The translations under genes and the position numbers were made by a program. Below, piece by piece: positions 1 to 7,856 of a stretch of 34,778 bases of DNA. This stretch comes from Chryseosolibacter sp044507115. GTDB taxonomy: Bacteria; Bacteroidota; Bacteroidia; Cytophagales; Cyclobacteriaceae. Under the pieces are notes generated by a model that worked only from the letters and a program-made list of their open reading frames with translations, searched no databases and was not told the origin of the DNA. The stretch's first letter is position 1. Each line of letters opens with the position of its first letter. Where the stretch lies: positions 1-34,778 of the forward strand of contig JBIQJZ010000004.1 in assembly GCA_044507115.1 (NCBI GenBank), given 5' to 3'.

Positions 1-334
1 GAGAGATTATCGTCCGAAACATCGTATGAAAGAAGCGGTTGGCAAAAGAAACGTCTTTCTCGACGAATTCTTTATCAGCATCTTCTTCCAGAAGGATCTC
101 AAAAAGATATTGGGCGCTGAGGTTGGCTTGTATGCTGACCGGTGCGGGTAGCGAAAACGTTGGTAGCGAAATGAACGTGCGACTTTCGTCGTCGCCTTTG
201 TCGGCCGCCTGTTCGGTGTCAGCCTTCCCAATCGAGCTATTGTATTCGGGAGCAAGGTACTGCGAGAACACGATGGCCAATGCAAGGATGCTTCCCAGTA
301 TGATCGTGGCCGTACGTAGTCTCTCTTTCTTCAT
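1..334 (-). CDS. Truncated membrane-anchored protein of unknown function (3' end lies beyond the left edge)
   Basis: An ATG at 334 opens a frame that stays open for 111 codons and runs off the window without a stop. The translation begins MKKERLRTATIILGSILALA, a basic N-terminus followed by about 16 hydrophobic residues, so it is either a signal peptide or a single N-terminal membrane anchor with no obvious lipobox. After it comes a polar, acidic linker (residues about 37-52, rich in D, E and K) and then a mixed region with Phe-rich segments near 95-108. I do not recognise the family. It lies 65 bp downstream of rdgB on the same strand and could be the last gene of the nrnA-FKBP-FKBP-rdgB run. 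The open frame, sensible N-terminus and position support a real gene; the function is unknown. Confidence 0.6.
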   Translation of the reverse strand, partial: MKKERLRTATIILGSILALAIVFSQYLAPEYNSSIGKADTEQAADKGDDESRTFISLPTFSLPAPVSIQANLSAQYLFEILLEEDADKEFVEKDVSFANRFFHTMFRTIIS

Positions 335-399
335 TTTCTTCCGAGCGGATACAAAGCTATGCAAAAGGTATTTTCGAAACAAACCTCCGACTCTGGGAT

Positions 400-978
400 T
401 CAGCGTAGCTGGGTCTTCAGAAAGGCAACCAGCTGTCTGACGGCCTGTCCGCGGTGACTGACCTGGTTCTTTTCATCCATTGTCATCTCAGCCATTGTTT
501 TGCTGTATCCGTCCGGCAGAAAGACTGGGTCATAACCAAAACCGCCGTTGCCGCGCCGGCTTTCGAGGATAACTCCTGACACAACCCCGACAAAGTTTCG
601 GGGCTCTCCCATACCAAGAAGGGTAAAAACGGTGCGGAACCGCGCTTTGCGCTTACTTTTTCCTTTTAAGTTGGCCAGCAGCAAGTCGATGTTGTCGTCG
701 CTGTTCCGCTGTTCTCCGGCGTATCTTGCGGACCGCACCCCGGGATCACCGTTCAGTGCCTCTACCTCAAGGCCCGTGTCGTCCGCGACGCAGGGGATGC
801 GAAATCTCTCGAAAACATAGCTCGCTTTCTGAAAGGAGTTTCCCTCCAGGGTATCCATCGTTTCAGGGAGTTCTTCCCGGCAGCCGATATCGTCCAGGCT
901 TAAAATGCGAAGATCAGGTCCGACGGCGGACCTGATCTCTTGAAGTTTGTGCTGATTATTACTGGCAATTACCACCAT
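400..978 (-). CDS. rdgB: XTP/dITP diphosphatase (non-canonical purine NTP pyrophosphatase, HAM1/RdgB family)
   Basis: The 192-residue product matches the HAM1/RdgB family, which hydrolyses XTP, dITP and ITP to the monophosphate plus pyrophosphate and so keeps deaminated purines out of DNA and RNA. Family signatures are visible in order: SNNQHKLQEI at 6-15 (triphosphate-binding start motif), ADDTGLEVEAL at 65-75 with the catalytic Asp, GFGYDPVF at 147-154, and SHRGQA at 174-179. I chose the ATG at 978 because the conserved beta strand VVIASNN starts right after it; a frame opening at 1002 would add eight unmatched residues and deepen the overlap with the upstream gene. The start overlaps the last 20 nt of the FKBP gene (959-1507), which suggests translational coupling. 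Confidence 0.93.
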   Translation of the reverse strand: MVVIASNNQHKLQEIRSAVGPDLRILSLDDIGCREELPETMDTLEGNSFQKASYVFERFRIPCVADDTGLEVEALNGDPGVRSARYAGEQRNSDDNIDLLLANLKGKSKRKARFRTVFTLLGMGEPRNFVGVVSGVILESRRGNGGFGYDPVFLPDGYSKTMAEMTMDEKNQVSHRGQAVRQLVAFLKTQLR

Positions 979-1507
979 TTCCAGAGGTGTACGTCGCCCC
1001 AATCTTTTTTAATCTGACGTGAAACATCAGGTTGGCATTCGACGGAATATCGGGGGCGAATCCGTTATAGCCGTACGCCAGCCCGGACGGTATGTAGATG
1101 GTAGCCGAGTCACCCCGGTTCAGCAGGGGGATACCGATTCTCCACCCGTAGATGACGCCGGCGATCGGGAACGGAAAGTCCTCACCGTCGTCAAACTTCT
1201 GTCCGTTGCTCATTAGAAAGCCTGCGTAGTCAACGGTCGCACAATTGTCAATCGTCGGCTTCGGCGTGTCAGTAGAGTCGACGTGTACGACGTATCGTAT
1301 GAGTCCGTCGACGTCCTGCTCTGCGTCGATGTTGTTGGCGGCCAGGTAAGCATCAATAGCGGCAAGATCTTTTTGAAGCTGTTCGGAAAAATCAGGGTAG
1401 TCCTCCGAATCATTCATCATACACGCGCTCAACAGCAACGAGAGCGCTACTGTCATGCTACCAACAATTCTAAATCCTGGAACAGCTTTCATCAATCTCT
1501 TCATCAT
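959..1507 (-). CDS. FKBP-type peptidyl-prolyl isomerase lipoprotein, single domain
   Basis: This 182-residue protein has a lipoprotein signal peptide ending in the lipobox LLSAC (Cys29), so it should be processed by signal peptidase II and anchored to an envelope membrane. Residues about 85-172 form one FKBP domain. FKBP active-site landmarks are present: KFDDG (Asp37 of FKBP12), AGVIYGW (Val55, Ile56, Trp59), LAYG (Tyr82) and LMFHVRL (Phe99). The family catalyses cis-trans isomerisation of prolyl bonds and acts as an envelope chaperone. It lies 10 bp downstream of a second FKBP lipoprotein and its 3' end overlaps rdgB, so the three genes are probably one transcript. The C-terminal domain is clearly related to that of its neighbour, suggesting tandem duplication. 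The client proteins cannot be told from sequence. Confidence 0.87.
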   Translation of the reverse strand: MMKRLMKAVPGFRIVGSMTVALSLLLSACMMNDSEDYPDFSEQLQKDLAAIDAYLAANNIDAEQDVDGLIRYVVHVDSTDTPKPTIDNCATVDYAGFLMSNGQKFDDGEDFPFPIAGVIYGWRIGIPLLNRGDSATIYIPSGLAYGYNGFAPDIPSNANLMFHVRLKKIGATYTSGNGGNCQ

Positions 1508-1517
1508 ATTTCAATTA

Positions 1518-2402
1518 TTATTTACAACTCTGTGTCGCGTTGTCATACTCCCCTTTTACATCCAGCAGCGTCACATCGAAGATCAGCACAGCGTCCGGCG
1601 GAATTGCCGGCGGATAGCCACGTGGCCCGTAGGCTAGCTTTGATGGAATGTAAAACGTTCCGGAATCACCTTTGCCGAGCATGGCGACAGCGATCTTCCA
1701 TCCCGGGATAACGCCGCTAAGCGGGAACGCGACCCGTTCCGCTTCCTGAAACACTTGCCCGGTTTTCATGAAGACGCCTTTGTATTTTACTTCAACGCAA
1801 TCGTCCAATGTTGGCTTTTGTCCGCCTCCACTATTGTGGATAATGAACCGTACACCGCTGGTGTCAGCACCTGCTTCCAGGCTTTTTCCCGCCAGGTATT
1901 CGCCGATCTCGCGGGCTTCCGTAGTGTGCGTCCGTATTTCGCGCTTCTTCATCTCTTCGTCCATGTAAGTTTGGAATCCCTCCTCCGTTACAATGCTTCT
2001 CACCTTGATTGTGAATCCAAGTGTCAGTGTCGTATCCACCCCTGGTGGCACACGACCACCGCCCATACCGAAGTAGTCAACGATCGACATCTCAGCTCGC
2101 ACACTGTCGCCTTCCGAAAGCTCCCTCAGCATCTGCGTCAATCCATCTTCATTGATCAGCTGACTTGAGTCTGCAATTTGCGCTGCCGCCGGTATTCCTT
2201 TTTCGAAAGTCTCCTGCCAGATGGAGTCGCCGGAATCCTTGAGTTGCCAGTCGAAGATGATTATCTCGCCGGTCTTTGGCACTTTGCCGGCGCCTGCTTC
2301 GATGACTGTATATTTCAGACCGCTGGGCGTTTCTTTTACATTTGAATTGCATGCCGTCAGAAGGACGATTGCTCCCAGGCAGGCCAACATGGATTTATTC
2401 AT
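1518..2402 (-). CDS. FKBP-type peptidyl-prolyl isomerase lipoprotein with two FKBP-like domains
   Basis: The 294-residue product starts with a lipoprotein signal peptide ending in LLTAC (Cys18). It carries two FKBP-fold regions: a divergent one at about 24-140 and a well-preserved one at about 195-285. The second keeps the active-site pattern SGVIPGW (Val, Ile, Trp), KLAYG (Tyr) and LIFDVTL (Phe). The first lacks the VIxGW core, so it may be a chaperone or dimerisation module rather than an active isomerase. A charged helical stretch (about 146-170) links the two, as in FkpA/Mip-type proteins. The gene is 52 bp downstream of nrnA and 10 bp upstream of a single-domain FKBP lipoprotein. The family call is firm; which domain is catalytic is inferred from residues only. 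Confidence 0.87.
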   Translation of the reverse strand: MNKSMLACLGAIVLLTACNSNVKETPSGLKYTVIEAGAGKVPKTGEIIIFDWQLKDSGDSIWQETFEKGIPAAAQIADSSQLINEDGLTQMLRELSEGDSVRAEMSIVDYFGMGGGRVPPGVDTTLTLGFTIKVRSIVTEEGFQTYMDEEMKKREIRTHTTEAREIGEYLAGKSLEAGADTSGVRFIIHNSGGGQKPTLDDCVEVKYKGVFMKTGQVFQEAERVAFPLSGVIPGWKIAVAMLGKGDSGTFYIPSKLAYGPRGYPPAIPPDAVLIFDVTLLDVKGEYDNATQSCK

Positions 2403-2454
2403 TGTGGTTTAGTTTAGACAGTGTAAAGCTTGTGAAGGTTGGAATACGATTAAA

Positions 2455-3468
2455 TTAATCTGTTAGCAGCTGGGACTCGTACTCTGGTAGAAGACCCAGG
2501 AATTTTTTTAGCGTTTCATCGAAACTCAGGTTCGTCTGCCCGCCGGCCGCATTCTTGTGCCCGCCACCATCAAAGTGTTTGCGAGCCATATCGTTCACTG
2601 AAAAGTTTCCAAGCGATCGGAAGGACAACTTGACGTGGTCTTTTCTTTCGGAGATCAGCACGGCGAGTTTAACGTTCTTCACGGACAAGCCGAAGTTCAC
2701 CAAGCCCTCGGTATCGCCGGTTTGAGAACTGTATCGCTTTAGGTCTTCGATTCTCAATGCAATGTATGCTGTGCGATATTCGGGAATAACATTCAGCTTT
2801 TCATTCAGAACGAATCCCATAAGACGCATTCTTTCCAGCGTATTGGTATCGTAAATCAATTTGCTTATGCGAGCCGGTTCGGCACCGTGACCTACGAGCG
2901 CCGCGGCCGTCTCGAAAACTTTCTTTGTAGTGTTCGAATGCCGAAAGCTTCCGGTATCTGTCATCAGGCCAGCATACAAACAATTCGCGATGTCTGCGTC
3001 AACCTTACTTTCTCCCTGAAGCTGGAGGATCAGTGCATAGACAAGTTCTGCCGTAGAAGCTGCAGTGTCATCCCATTGTTCAAAGTCAGCGAAATGCTCC
3101 GGCTCCAAGTGATGATCGATCAGCGCGGTCTTCGCGTTCGACTTTGCAACCATGTCACCGAGCTCGTTTATTCGCTTCAGACTGGAGAAGTCCACACAAA
3201 CGACGAGGTCCGCCGTCATGATCAATGTCTCACACTCCTTTACCCTGTCCTTCGTGAATATAACTACGTCGTCGTTTCCGGGCATCCAGGCAAGGAAATC
3301 GGGGTAGTCACTTGGGGTTATCACCGTGACAGCGTGATCGTCTTTTCCGAGATAGCTGGACAGACCGAGAGCGCTCCCCAACGCATCGGCATCGGGTTTG
3401 AAGTGTGTTATGATGACTACCTTCCGCGGTACGGAAAGGAACTCCCTAAACGCCCGGATATTCTGCAT
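2455..3468 (-). CDS. nrnA: DHH-family phosphoesterase, NrnA-like oligoribonuclease / pAp phosphatase
   Basis: The 337-residue product has the DHH/DHHA1 two-domain layout of NrnA, which degrades 2-5 nt RNAs from the 5' or 3' end and dephosphorylates 3'-phosphoadenosine-5'-phosphate. Metal-binding motifs are visible: THFKPDADALGS at 21-32 (motif I, His22, Asp26, Asp28), VCVDFSS at 90-96 (Asp93), IDHH at 117-120 (the name-giving motif) and GLMTDTGSF at 167-175 (Asp171). The C-terminal DHHA1 substrate-binding loop GGGHKNAAGG is at 301-310. The length fits the family. It heads a minus-strand run with two FKBP lipoproteins and rdgB, and is divergent from ndk across 138 bp. RecJ and GdpP-type DHH proteins are excluded by size and by the absence of extra domains. 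Confidence 0.9.
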   Translation of the reverse strand: MQNIRAFREFLSVPRKVVIITHFKPDADALGSALGLSSYLGKDDHAVTVITPSDYPDFLAWMPGNDDVVIFTKDRVKECETLIMTADLVVCVDFSSLKRINELGDMVAKSNAKTALIDHHLEPEHFADFEQWDDTAASTAELVYALILQLQGESKVDADIANCLYAGLMTDTGSFRHSNTTKKVFETAAALVGHGAEPARISKLIYDTNTLERMRLMGFVLNEKLNVIPEYRTAYIALRIEDLKRYSSQTGDTEGLVNFGLSVKNVKLAVLISERKDHVKLSFRSLGNFSVNDMARKHFDGGGHKNAAGGQTNLSFDETLKKFLGLLPEYESQLLTD

Positions 3469-3570
3469 AGGCCGAGTAAAATGAGCGGTAAAAATGGTGA
3501 AATTTTCCTTAGCACGACGGGATATTTTTCAATGTGCGCCCTTTCTGGCCTGCACTGTGTACTTTTTTTA

Positions 3571-3578
3571 TATTTTTG
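3571..3578 (+). promoter_or_regulatory. Candidate -7 promoter element for ndk (TATTTTTG)
   Basis: TATTTTTG fits the Bacteroidota -7 consensus TAnnTTTG and sits 28 bp before the ndk start codon. I find no TTG at the usual 18-20 bp upstream; the best -33 candidate is TTTCTGG near 3542-3548, with longer spacing, so this is a weak call. Confidence 0.35.
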
Positions 3579-3606
3579 CGCGAATATTTAGCGAAAACCA
3601 GACTAT

Positions 3607-4029
3607 ATGGCAGGAAATAGAACGTTTACGATGATAAAGCCCGATGCGGTCGGCGCGAATAACAGCGGTGCAATTATTAAAATGATTGAAGAAGCCGGCT
3701 TTCGCATTGTTGCAATGAAAAAGACTCGTCTTTCGAAAGAACGCGCAGGCGAGTTTTACGCGATCCACAAGGCCCGTCCGTTCTATAACGATCTTTGCGA
3801 ATACATGTCCTCAGGTGCGATCATTCCGATGATTCTCGAGAAGAGCAACGCAGTCGAGGATTTCAGAAAACTGATCGGCGCAACGGATCCTCAGAAAGCT
3901 GAGGCTGGCACTATCCGCAACCTCTTTGCGAAATCAATCGAAGCGAATGCGATTCACGGTTCTGACAGCGATGAGAATGCAGTGATCGAAGGAAACTTCT
4001 TCTTTTCCGCACTCGAACAGTATCAATAA
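3607..4029 (+). CDS. ndk: Nucleoside diphosphate kinase
   Basis: This 140-residue protein is a nucleoside diphosphate kinase, which moves the gamma-phosphate from ATP to other NDPs and dNDPs through a phosphohistidine. The N-terminal TMIKPDAV (8-15) and the active-site block NAIHGSDSDENA (114-125) are diagnostic; His117 is the phosphorylated residue. KARPFYNDL (55-63) and GTIRNLFA (101-108) are also family landmarks, the latter in the form typical of Bacteroidota. Length is normal. It is divergently transcribed from nrnA and ends 19 bp from the 3' end of ruvB, so it is probably monocistronic. Together with the nrdBA pair elsewhere in the window it supplies dNTPs. Confidence 0.97.
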   Translation: MAGNRTFTMIKPDAVGANNSGAIIKMIEEAGFRIVAMKKTRLSKERAGEFYAIHKARPFYNDLCEYMSSGAIIPMILEKSNAVEDFRKLIGATDPQKAEAGTIRNLFAKSIEANAIHGSDSDENAVIEGNFFFSALEQYQ

Positions 4030-4048
4030 AAGCATTTGCTGACGGCGC

Positions 4049-5083
4049 TCATGGACCGAACAGACCGGGAGACTTCGTCGGTGGTGGAACTACTTTCAGG
4101 TGTCGGTAGGCGAGATCGGTTGCTTCGCGTCCCCGACTCGTGCGCTTGATATAACCTTCCTGAATCAGGAAGGGCTCGTACACTTCTTCTATTGTCTCCG
4201 CTTCTTCTCCGACTGCCGTTGCAATCGTTGTGATTCCTACCGGGCCACCCTTGAATTTTTCGATGATCGTTAACAGGATTCGGTTATCCATTTCATCAAG
4301 ACCGTTGACGTCGACATCTAGCGCCTGAAGGGCCATCTCTGCGATCGTTCGGGTGATTGTCCCGTCACCCTTGATTTGCGCAAAATCGCGCGTGCGCCGG
4401 AGCAGGTTGTTCGCAATCCGCGGTGTGCCTCTGCTGCGTCTCGCAATTTCGAAAGCGGCATCGTCATCGATAGGTGTGCTTAGGATTTCTGCGGATCGTT
4501 TGACAATTTTTGTAAGCACCGATGCCTGATAATATTCAAGCCTGGCATTTATCCCGAAGCGCGCCCGCAGGGGCGACGTTAGCAGCCCGGCGCGAGTTGT
4601 GGCTCCGATCAGCGTGAATGGATTTAGTCCGATCTGGACAGATCTCGCATTTGGCCCCGTGTCGAGAAGGATATCGATCTTGAAGTCCTCCATTGCCGAG
4701 TATAAATACTCTTCGACAATTGGATTGAGCCTGTGAATCTCATCGATGAAAAGGACGTCGTTCGCTTCCAGGTTGGTCAGCAGTCCCGCGAGATCGCTTG
4801 GCCGGTCAAGAACTGGTCCCGATGTTATTTTGATATTCGATTGCAGCTCATTTGAAATGATGTGCGAGAGTGTCGTTTTTCCCAAACCTGGAGGCCCGTG
4901 TAGCAATACGTGGTCTAGTGATTCTCCTCGCTGACGCGCCGCCGAAACAAACACCTTGATGTTCTCTACAACTTTCTGCTGTCCGGTGAAATCGTCAAAA
5001 CTCAACGGCCGCAATGCTCTTTCGATGTCCTTCTCGGTAGCATCCAGGCCTTCTCCGTCCCCTTGCAAATAGTCTTCTCGCAT
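4049..5083 (-). CDS. ruvB: Holliday junction branch-migration ATPase RuvB
   Basis: The 344-residue product is RuvB, the hexameric AAA+ motor that, with RuvA, drives branch migration of Holliday junctions during recombination and fork repair. Visible elements are Walker A GPPGLGKT at 63-70, Walker B FIDEIHRL at 112-119, sensor I GATTRAG at 160-166 with the arginine-finger segment LRARFG at 172-177, sensor II near RGTPRIANN, and the C-terminal winged-helix domain ending in RTSRGREATDLAY. The length is typical. It stands alone, without ruvA or ruvC next to it, as is common in Bacteroidota. It is convergent with ndk and divergent from apbE across 120 bp. Confidence 0.97.
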   Translation of the reverse strand: MREDYLQGDGEGLDATEKDIERALRPLSFDDFTGQQKVVENIKVFVSAARQRGESLDHVLLHGPPGLGKTTLSHIISNELQSNIKITSGPVLDRPSDLAGLLTNLEANDVLFIDEIHRLNPIVEEYLYSAMEDFKIDILLDTGPNARSVQIGLNPFTLIGATTRAGLLTSPLRARFGINARLEYYQASVLTKIVKRSAEILSTPIDDDAAFEIARRSRGTPRIANNLLRRTRDFAQIKGDGTITRTIAEMALQALDVDVNGLDEMDNRILLTIIEKFKGGPVGITTIATAVGEEAETIEEVYEPFLIQEGYIKRTSRGREATDLAYRHLKVVPPPTKSPGLFGP

Positions 5084-5170
5084 AATCTTCTAATTCGACG
5101 AAGGTACGAACGAAACCGATATTGTGCGCCGGCAACCCCAAGCTTTCAGCAACATTGTTGCATTTAGGAT

Positions 5171-5211
5171 AAAATCTCTAAATTGCGGGCCAAAATCTAA
5201 TTTGTGCGGGC
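5171..5211. repeat. Imperfect tandem direct repeat (2 x 20 bp, 21-bp period) at the apbE start
   Basis: Positions 5171-5190 and 5192-5211 share AAAATCT at the left and TGCGGGC at the right, with small differences between. The second copy contains the proposed GTG start of apbE and an in-frame TAA just before it. Both copies hold an AT-rich segment (TAAATTG, TAATTTG) resembling the -7 element, so the repeat may be a duplicated promoter or operator half. Confidence 0.5.
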
Positions 5212-6220
5212 AACCTCCTGTTTTTGTATCGCGCTCATGTGCCTCGCGTGGGGTGGACAGTGCTGCGCCGTTCCGGAACTTCTGGTTGCTGAAGGCAACA
5301 CGATGGGCACTACCTATCGCGTAGTCTATTTTGACGAGCCTCTCAGGCGTGACTACTCGGCATCGATCGACTCGTTGCTGATCGCCGTCAACAAAGCCAT
5401 CAATACCTACGATCCGTCTTCGGAGATATCCAGGTTTAATGGGAGTAAGCGGGGGATTCGCTTTGAGTCTAATCATCTCAGGGACATTCTCCATTACGCA
5501 AGACAGGTTCACCGTGCTTCAAATGGGTCGTTTGATCCTACAGTAATGCCGCTGGTAAATGCCTGGGGTTTCGGGCCGGCAACGGCGGGTGCACCGCGGC
5601 CGCGTGAGGTAGATTCACTCAAGTCACTCGTCGGATTTGATAGGCTCCGTATCACGAAGCGGCGGGTTCGCAAACGCGATGCGCGTATTCAACTCGACAT
5701 GGGAGGGATCGGTCAGGGGTACGGGGCTGACGTTATTGTCCGGTTTCTAAGAGCTAAGGGTGTTCAGCACATGCTCGTGGAAGTTGGCGGCGAAGGTACT
5801 GCCTCAGGATGGAATCTCCGCCAGGATCGCGCGTGGACGATCGGTATACTTGACCCGAACTCCACTCCAGACAATCAATTTTTCAAAGCCTATGTGAAGC
5901 TTCGCGATCGGGCATTTACAACTTCGGGAAACTATTTCAATTACAAGGTCGTGAACGGTCGCAAGTATGGTCATTCTATCGATCCTGCAACTGGATATCC
6001 TGCTCAGCACTCACTACTGAGTGCGTCTGTCTTTAGCGATGAATGCACCGTCGCCGATGCGTGGGCTACTGCATTTATGGTGATGGGAATGGAGTCAGCT
6101 ATTCAACACGTCACCACACGCAGGGATCTCGACGCAATCTTTCTGTACTCAGATGACGCGGGAAACATACAAGCATACATCAGCGACGGCATACGAGATA
6201 GTGTCGTCATGGAACAATAA
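5204..6220 (+). CDS. apbE: FAD:protein FMN transferase (ApbE)
   Basis: The 338-residue product matches ApbE, which transfers FMN from FAD onto a Thr of periplasmic flavoproteins such as NqrB/C and RnfD/G subunits. Landmarks include NTMGTTYRV (32-40), the Mg/FAD-binding LDMGGIGQGYGAD (164-176), TSGNYFNY (240-247), YGHSIDPATGYP (255-266) and CTVADAWATA (281-290). I start it at GTG 5204: an in-frame TAA lies directly before it, and this start gives a signal peptide (MR, then a hydrophobic stretch to about residue 17). The next ATG at 5237 would leave too short a leader. The cysteines at 20-21 do not form a clean lipobox, so membrane anchoring is uncertain. The stop is 8 bp from the ZIP transporter gene, so the two are probably co-transcribed. 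Confidence 0.92.
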   Translation: MRATSCFCIALMCLAWGGQCCAVPELLVAEGNTMGTTYRVVYFDEPLRRDYSASIDSLLIAVNKAINTYDPSSEISRFNGSKRGIRFESNHLRDILHYARQVHRASNGSFDPTVMPLVNAWGFGPATAGAPRPREVDSLKSLVGFDRLRITKRRVRKRDARIQLDMGGIGQGYGADVIVRFLRAKGVQHMLVEVGGEGTASGWNLRQDRAWTIGILDPNSTPDNQFFKAYVKLRDRAFTTSGNYFNYKVVNGRKYGHSIDPATGYPAQHSLLSASVFSDECTVADAWATAFMVMGMESAIQHVTTRRDLDAIFLYSDDAGNIQAYISDGIRDSVVMEQ

Positions 6221-6228
6221 ACCAGCAT

Positions 6229-6990
6229 ATGGTTCTGAAACTTATCGTACTCTTTCTAACTCCCCTTCTGGCTGGTCTGGCAATCTTCCTGGTGCCGAAG
6301 GAAAAGTCGACCAACTACCGTATGCTCCTGGTGTTCGCGGGGTCGTACCTGTTCGCCATCACAGTCATTCATATCTTTCCGGAGCTGTATCGCCAATCGC
6401 GTGGTCTTGACTTGATCGGTTTATTTGTCTTGATCGGATTCTTCCTTCAACAACTCCTCGAGTTTTTTACCTCGGGTATTGAGCACGGACACCTTCACTC
6501 AGGAGAATCAACGCACGCACACCATCACAATCACCACCAGGCGTCAGTGTCATCACTCCTGTTGTTGGCGGCGCTGTGTATCCATGCGTTCCTCGAAGGT
6601 GGTATGCTCGCTGAACCGGTGGATGAACACCCTGTGTACGATTCACACGCAGTGCTTTTGGGTATCGCCCTTCACCGCGCGCCGGCTGCATTTGCGCTTA
6701 TGACTGTGCTCGTGGCACACCTGCATTCGCGTCGCAAGGCGCTGCCGCATCTGTTCGGATTTTCACTCGCTGCGCCGGTGGGATTACTTCTTAGTAGCTA
6801 CCTGACAAATGAAGCAATACTCACATCTACTGGCCTGATCTATCTTTATGCTTTGGTCTCTGGAAATTTCCTGCACATCTCAACGACCATTGTGTTCGAA
6901 AGCACACCGGGCCACCGATTCGACCCGAAGAAAATGGCGGTCGCCGTTCTGGGGGCCTTGGTCGCCGTATCGGTAGAGTACGTGCTATAG
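6229..6990 (+). CDS. ZIP-family divalent metal transporter
   Basis: The 253-residue, strongly hydrophobic protein has the ZIP layout: about seven or eight membrane segments with a His-rich cytoplasmic loop between the third and fourth (residues 86-103, with about ten histidines). The metal-site helices are recognisable: CIHAFLEGG at 117-125 (TM4 HxxxE type) and ALHRAPAAFAL at 148-158 (TM5 H-x-x-P type), with SGNFLHIST at 211-219 near the end. ZIP proteins move Zn(II), Fe(II) or related metals into the cytosol. The gene starts 8 bp after apbE. A functional tie between a metal importer and a Mg-dependent flavin transferase is possible but not shown. The metal specificity cannot be read from the sequence. 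Confidence 0.85.
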   Translation: MVLKLIVLFLTPLLAGLAIFLVPKEKSTNYRMLLVFAGSYLFAITVIHIFPELYRQSRGLDLIGLFVLIGFFLQQLLEFFTSGIEHGHLHSGESTHAHHHNHHQASVSSLLLLAALCIHAFLEGGMLAEPVDEHPVYDSHAVLLGIALHRAPAAFALMTVLVAHLHSRRKALPHLFGFSLAAPVGLLLSSYLTNEAILTSTGLIYLYALVSGNFLHISTTIVFESTPGHRFDPKKMAVAVLGALVAVSVEYVL

Positions 6991-6996
6991 CGCACT

Positions 6997-7794
6997 TCAG
7001 GTCAACTGAAGATCAATGATGTAGTTGTCTGAAAAGCCGGAGAGGCCTGACGATTCGCCAAGTCTCCGTTCGACACCGTTAAGTCGCAGTAGCCACCGGC
7101 GCTTCAATGTGAAGAAGCGCTCGAGGTACGCGGGGGGCAAAGCGATACCAACAGGCTTGAGTGACACGAGGCGGAAGTTTTCGCGCGACCACGCTTTGAG
7201 TTGCGCCGGGCGGTAGTACCATGTTTTACCCAACGTGCCCGGAGTCTCATCGGGTGTTTCTTGCGAGGTGAGACGTCTGAAAGCCTTGCCAAACTGGAAC
7301 CGCAGCAGAAAAAACATCGTCTCCCACGCGCAGAACCGCGGCATTACCACCGCCACAAATCGCCCACCCGGGTTGAGTAAGCGGGGAAGTTTTCGAATCA
7401 GCGACTTCAGCGAAGCGGGGTTGATCGAGTTTATTCCTCCGAAGTTTGAGAAGACCAGATCGAATTTCTTGTCAAACAGGTTTTCGTTAAAACTCTCAAG
7501 ATCGAGGAAATGCGAACTGATAGGGCTCTGCATTGAGAATTGTTCCGCCTTCTTTTCAGTTATGCTCATGGTTTCGTTGCTGATGTCTGTTGCCATGATG
7601 TTCAGTTCCCGATCTGCAAAAAGGACCGTATCTTCGCCGGAGCCACAGTTCAATTCAAGCATTTCGAATCCGCGAAGTTCGGGTAGGATATTGTGAATGT
7701 ACTGCCAGACGCGCTTGCGTTGAAGAAGGCTGATCGGGCTGTGCGCATAGAGGGAGTCGTAAGGCGAAGCGATATGTTCGAATGGCATTCCCAT
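6997..7794 (-). CDS. Class I SAM-dependent methyltransferase, substrate unknown
   Basis: This 265-residue protein has a Rossmann-type methyltransferase core. Motif I is LELNCGSGED at 46-55 (SAM-binding glycines), the acidic end of strand beta-2 is Asp70 in ATDIS, and motif IV is FDLVFSNFGGIN at 111-122. A post-core strand, RFVAVVMPRF, follows at 145-154. The C-terminal third is rich in Arg and aromatics and probably forms the acceptor cap. It resembles small-molecule methyltransferases of the UbiE/methyltransf_11 kind; no substrate can be inferred. Its 3' end is only 6 bp from the ZIP gene (convergent), and it is divergent from acs. The start could also be the Met two codons later (7788). Confidence 0.8.
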   Translation of the reverse strand: MGMPFEHIASPYDSLYAHSPISLLQRKRVWQYIHNILPELRGFEMLELNCGSGEDTVLFADRELNIMATDISNETMSITEKKAEQFSMQSPISSHFLDLESFNENLFDKKFDLVFSNFGGINSINPASLKSLIRKLPRLLNPGGRFVAVVMPRFCAWETMFFLLRFQFGKAFRRLTSQETPDETPGTLGKTWYYRPAQLKAWSRENFRLVSLKPVGIALPPAYLERFFTLKRRWLLRLNGVERRLGESSGLSGFSDNYIIDLQLT

Positions 7795-7856
7795 GTGTTA
7801 AACCCTGATTTGTATTCTGTCGACAATATAACGCAAAGCGGTTGCCGCGGATTGTC

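Noticed and set aside
39..440. 133-codon plus-strand frame at the left end
   Set aside because: It lies opposite the minus-strand membrane-anchored gene and rdgB; composition is Ser/Arg-rich like an antisense frame and no family is recognisable.
979..1002. Upstream start for rdgB
   Set aside because: It deepens the overlap with the FKBP gene and adds residues before the conserved first strand.
2887..3591. 234-codon plus-strand frame between nrnA and ndk
   Set aside because: It lies opposite most of nrnA, which has all DHH motifs; the translation shows no family signature.
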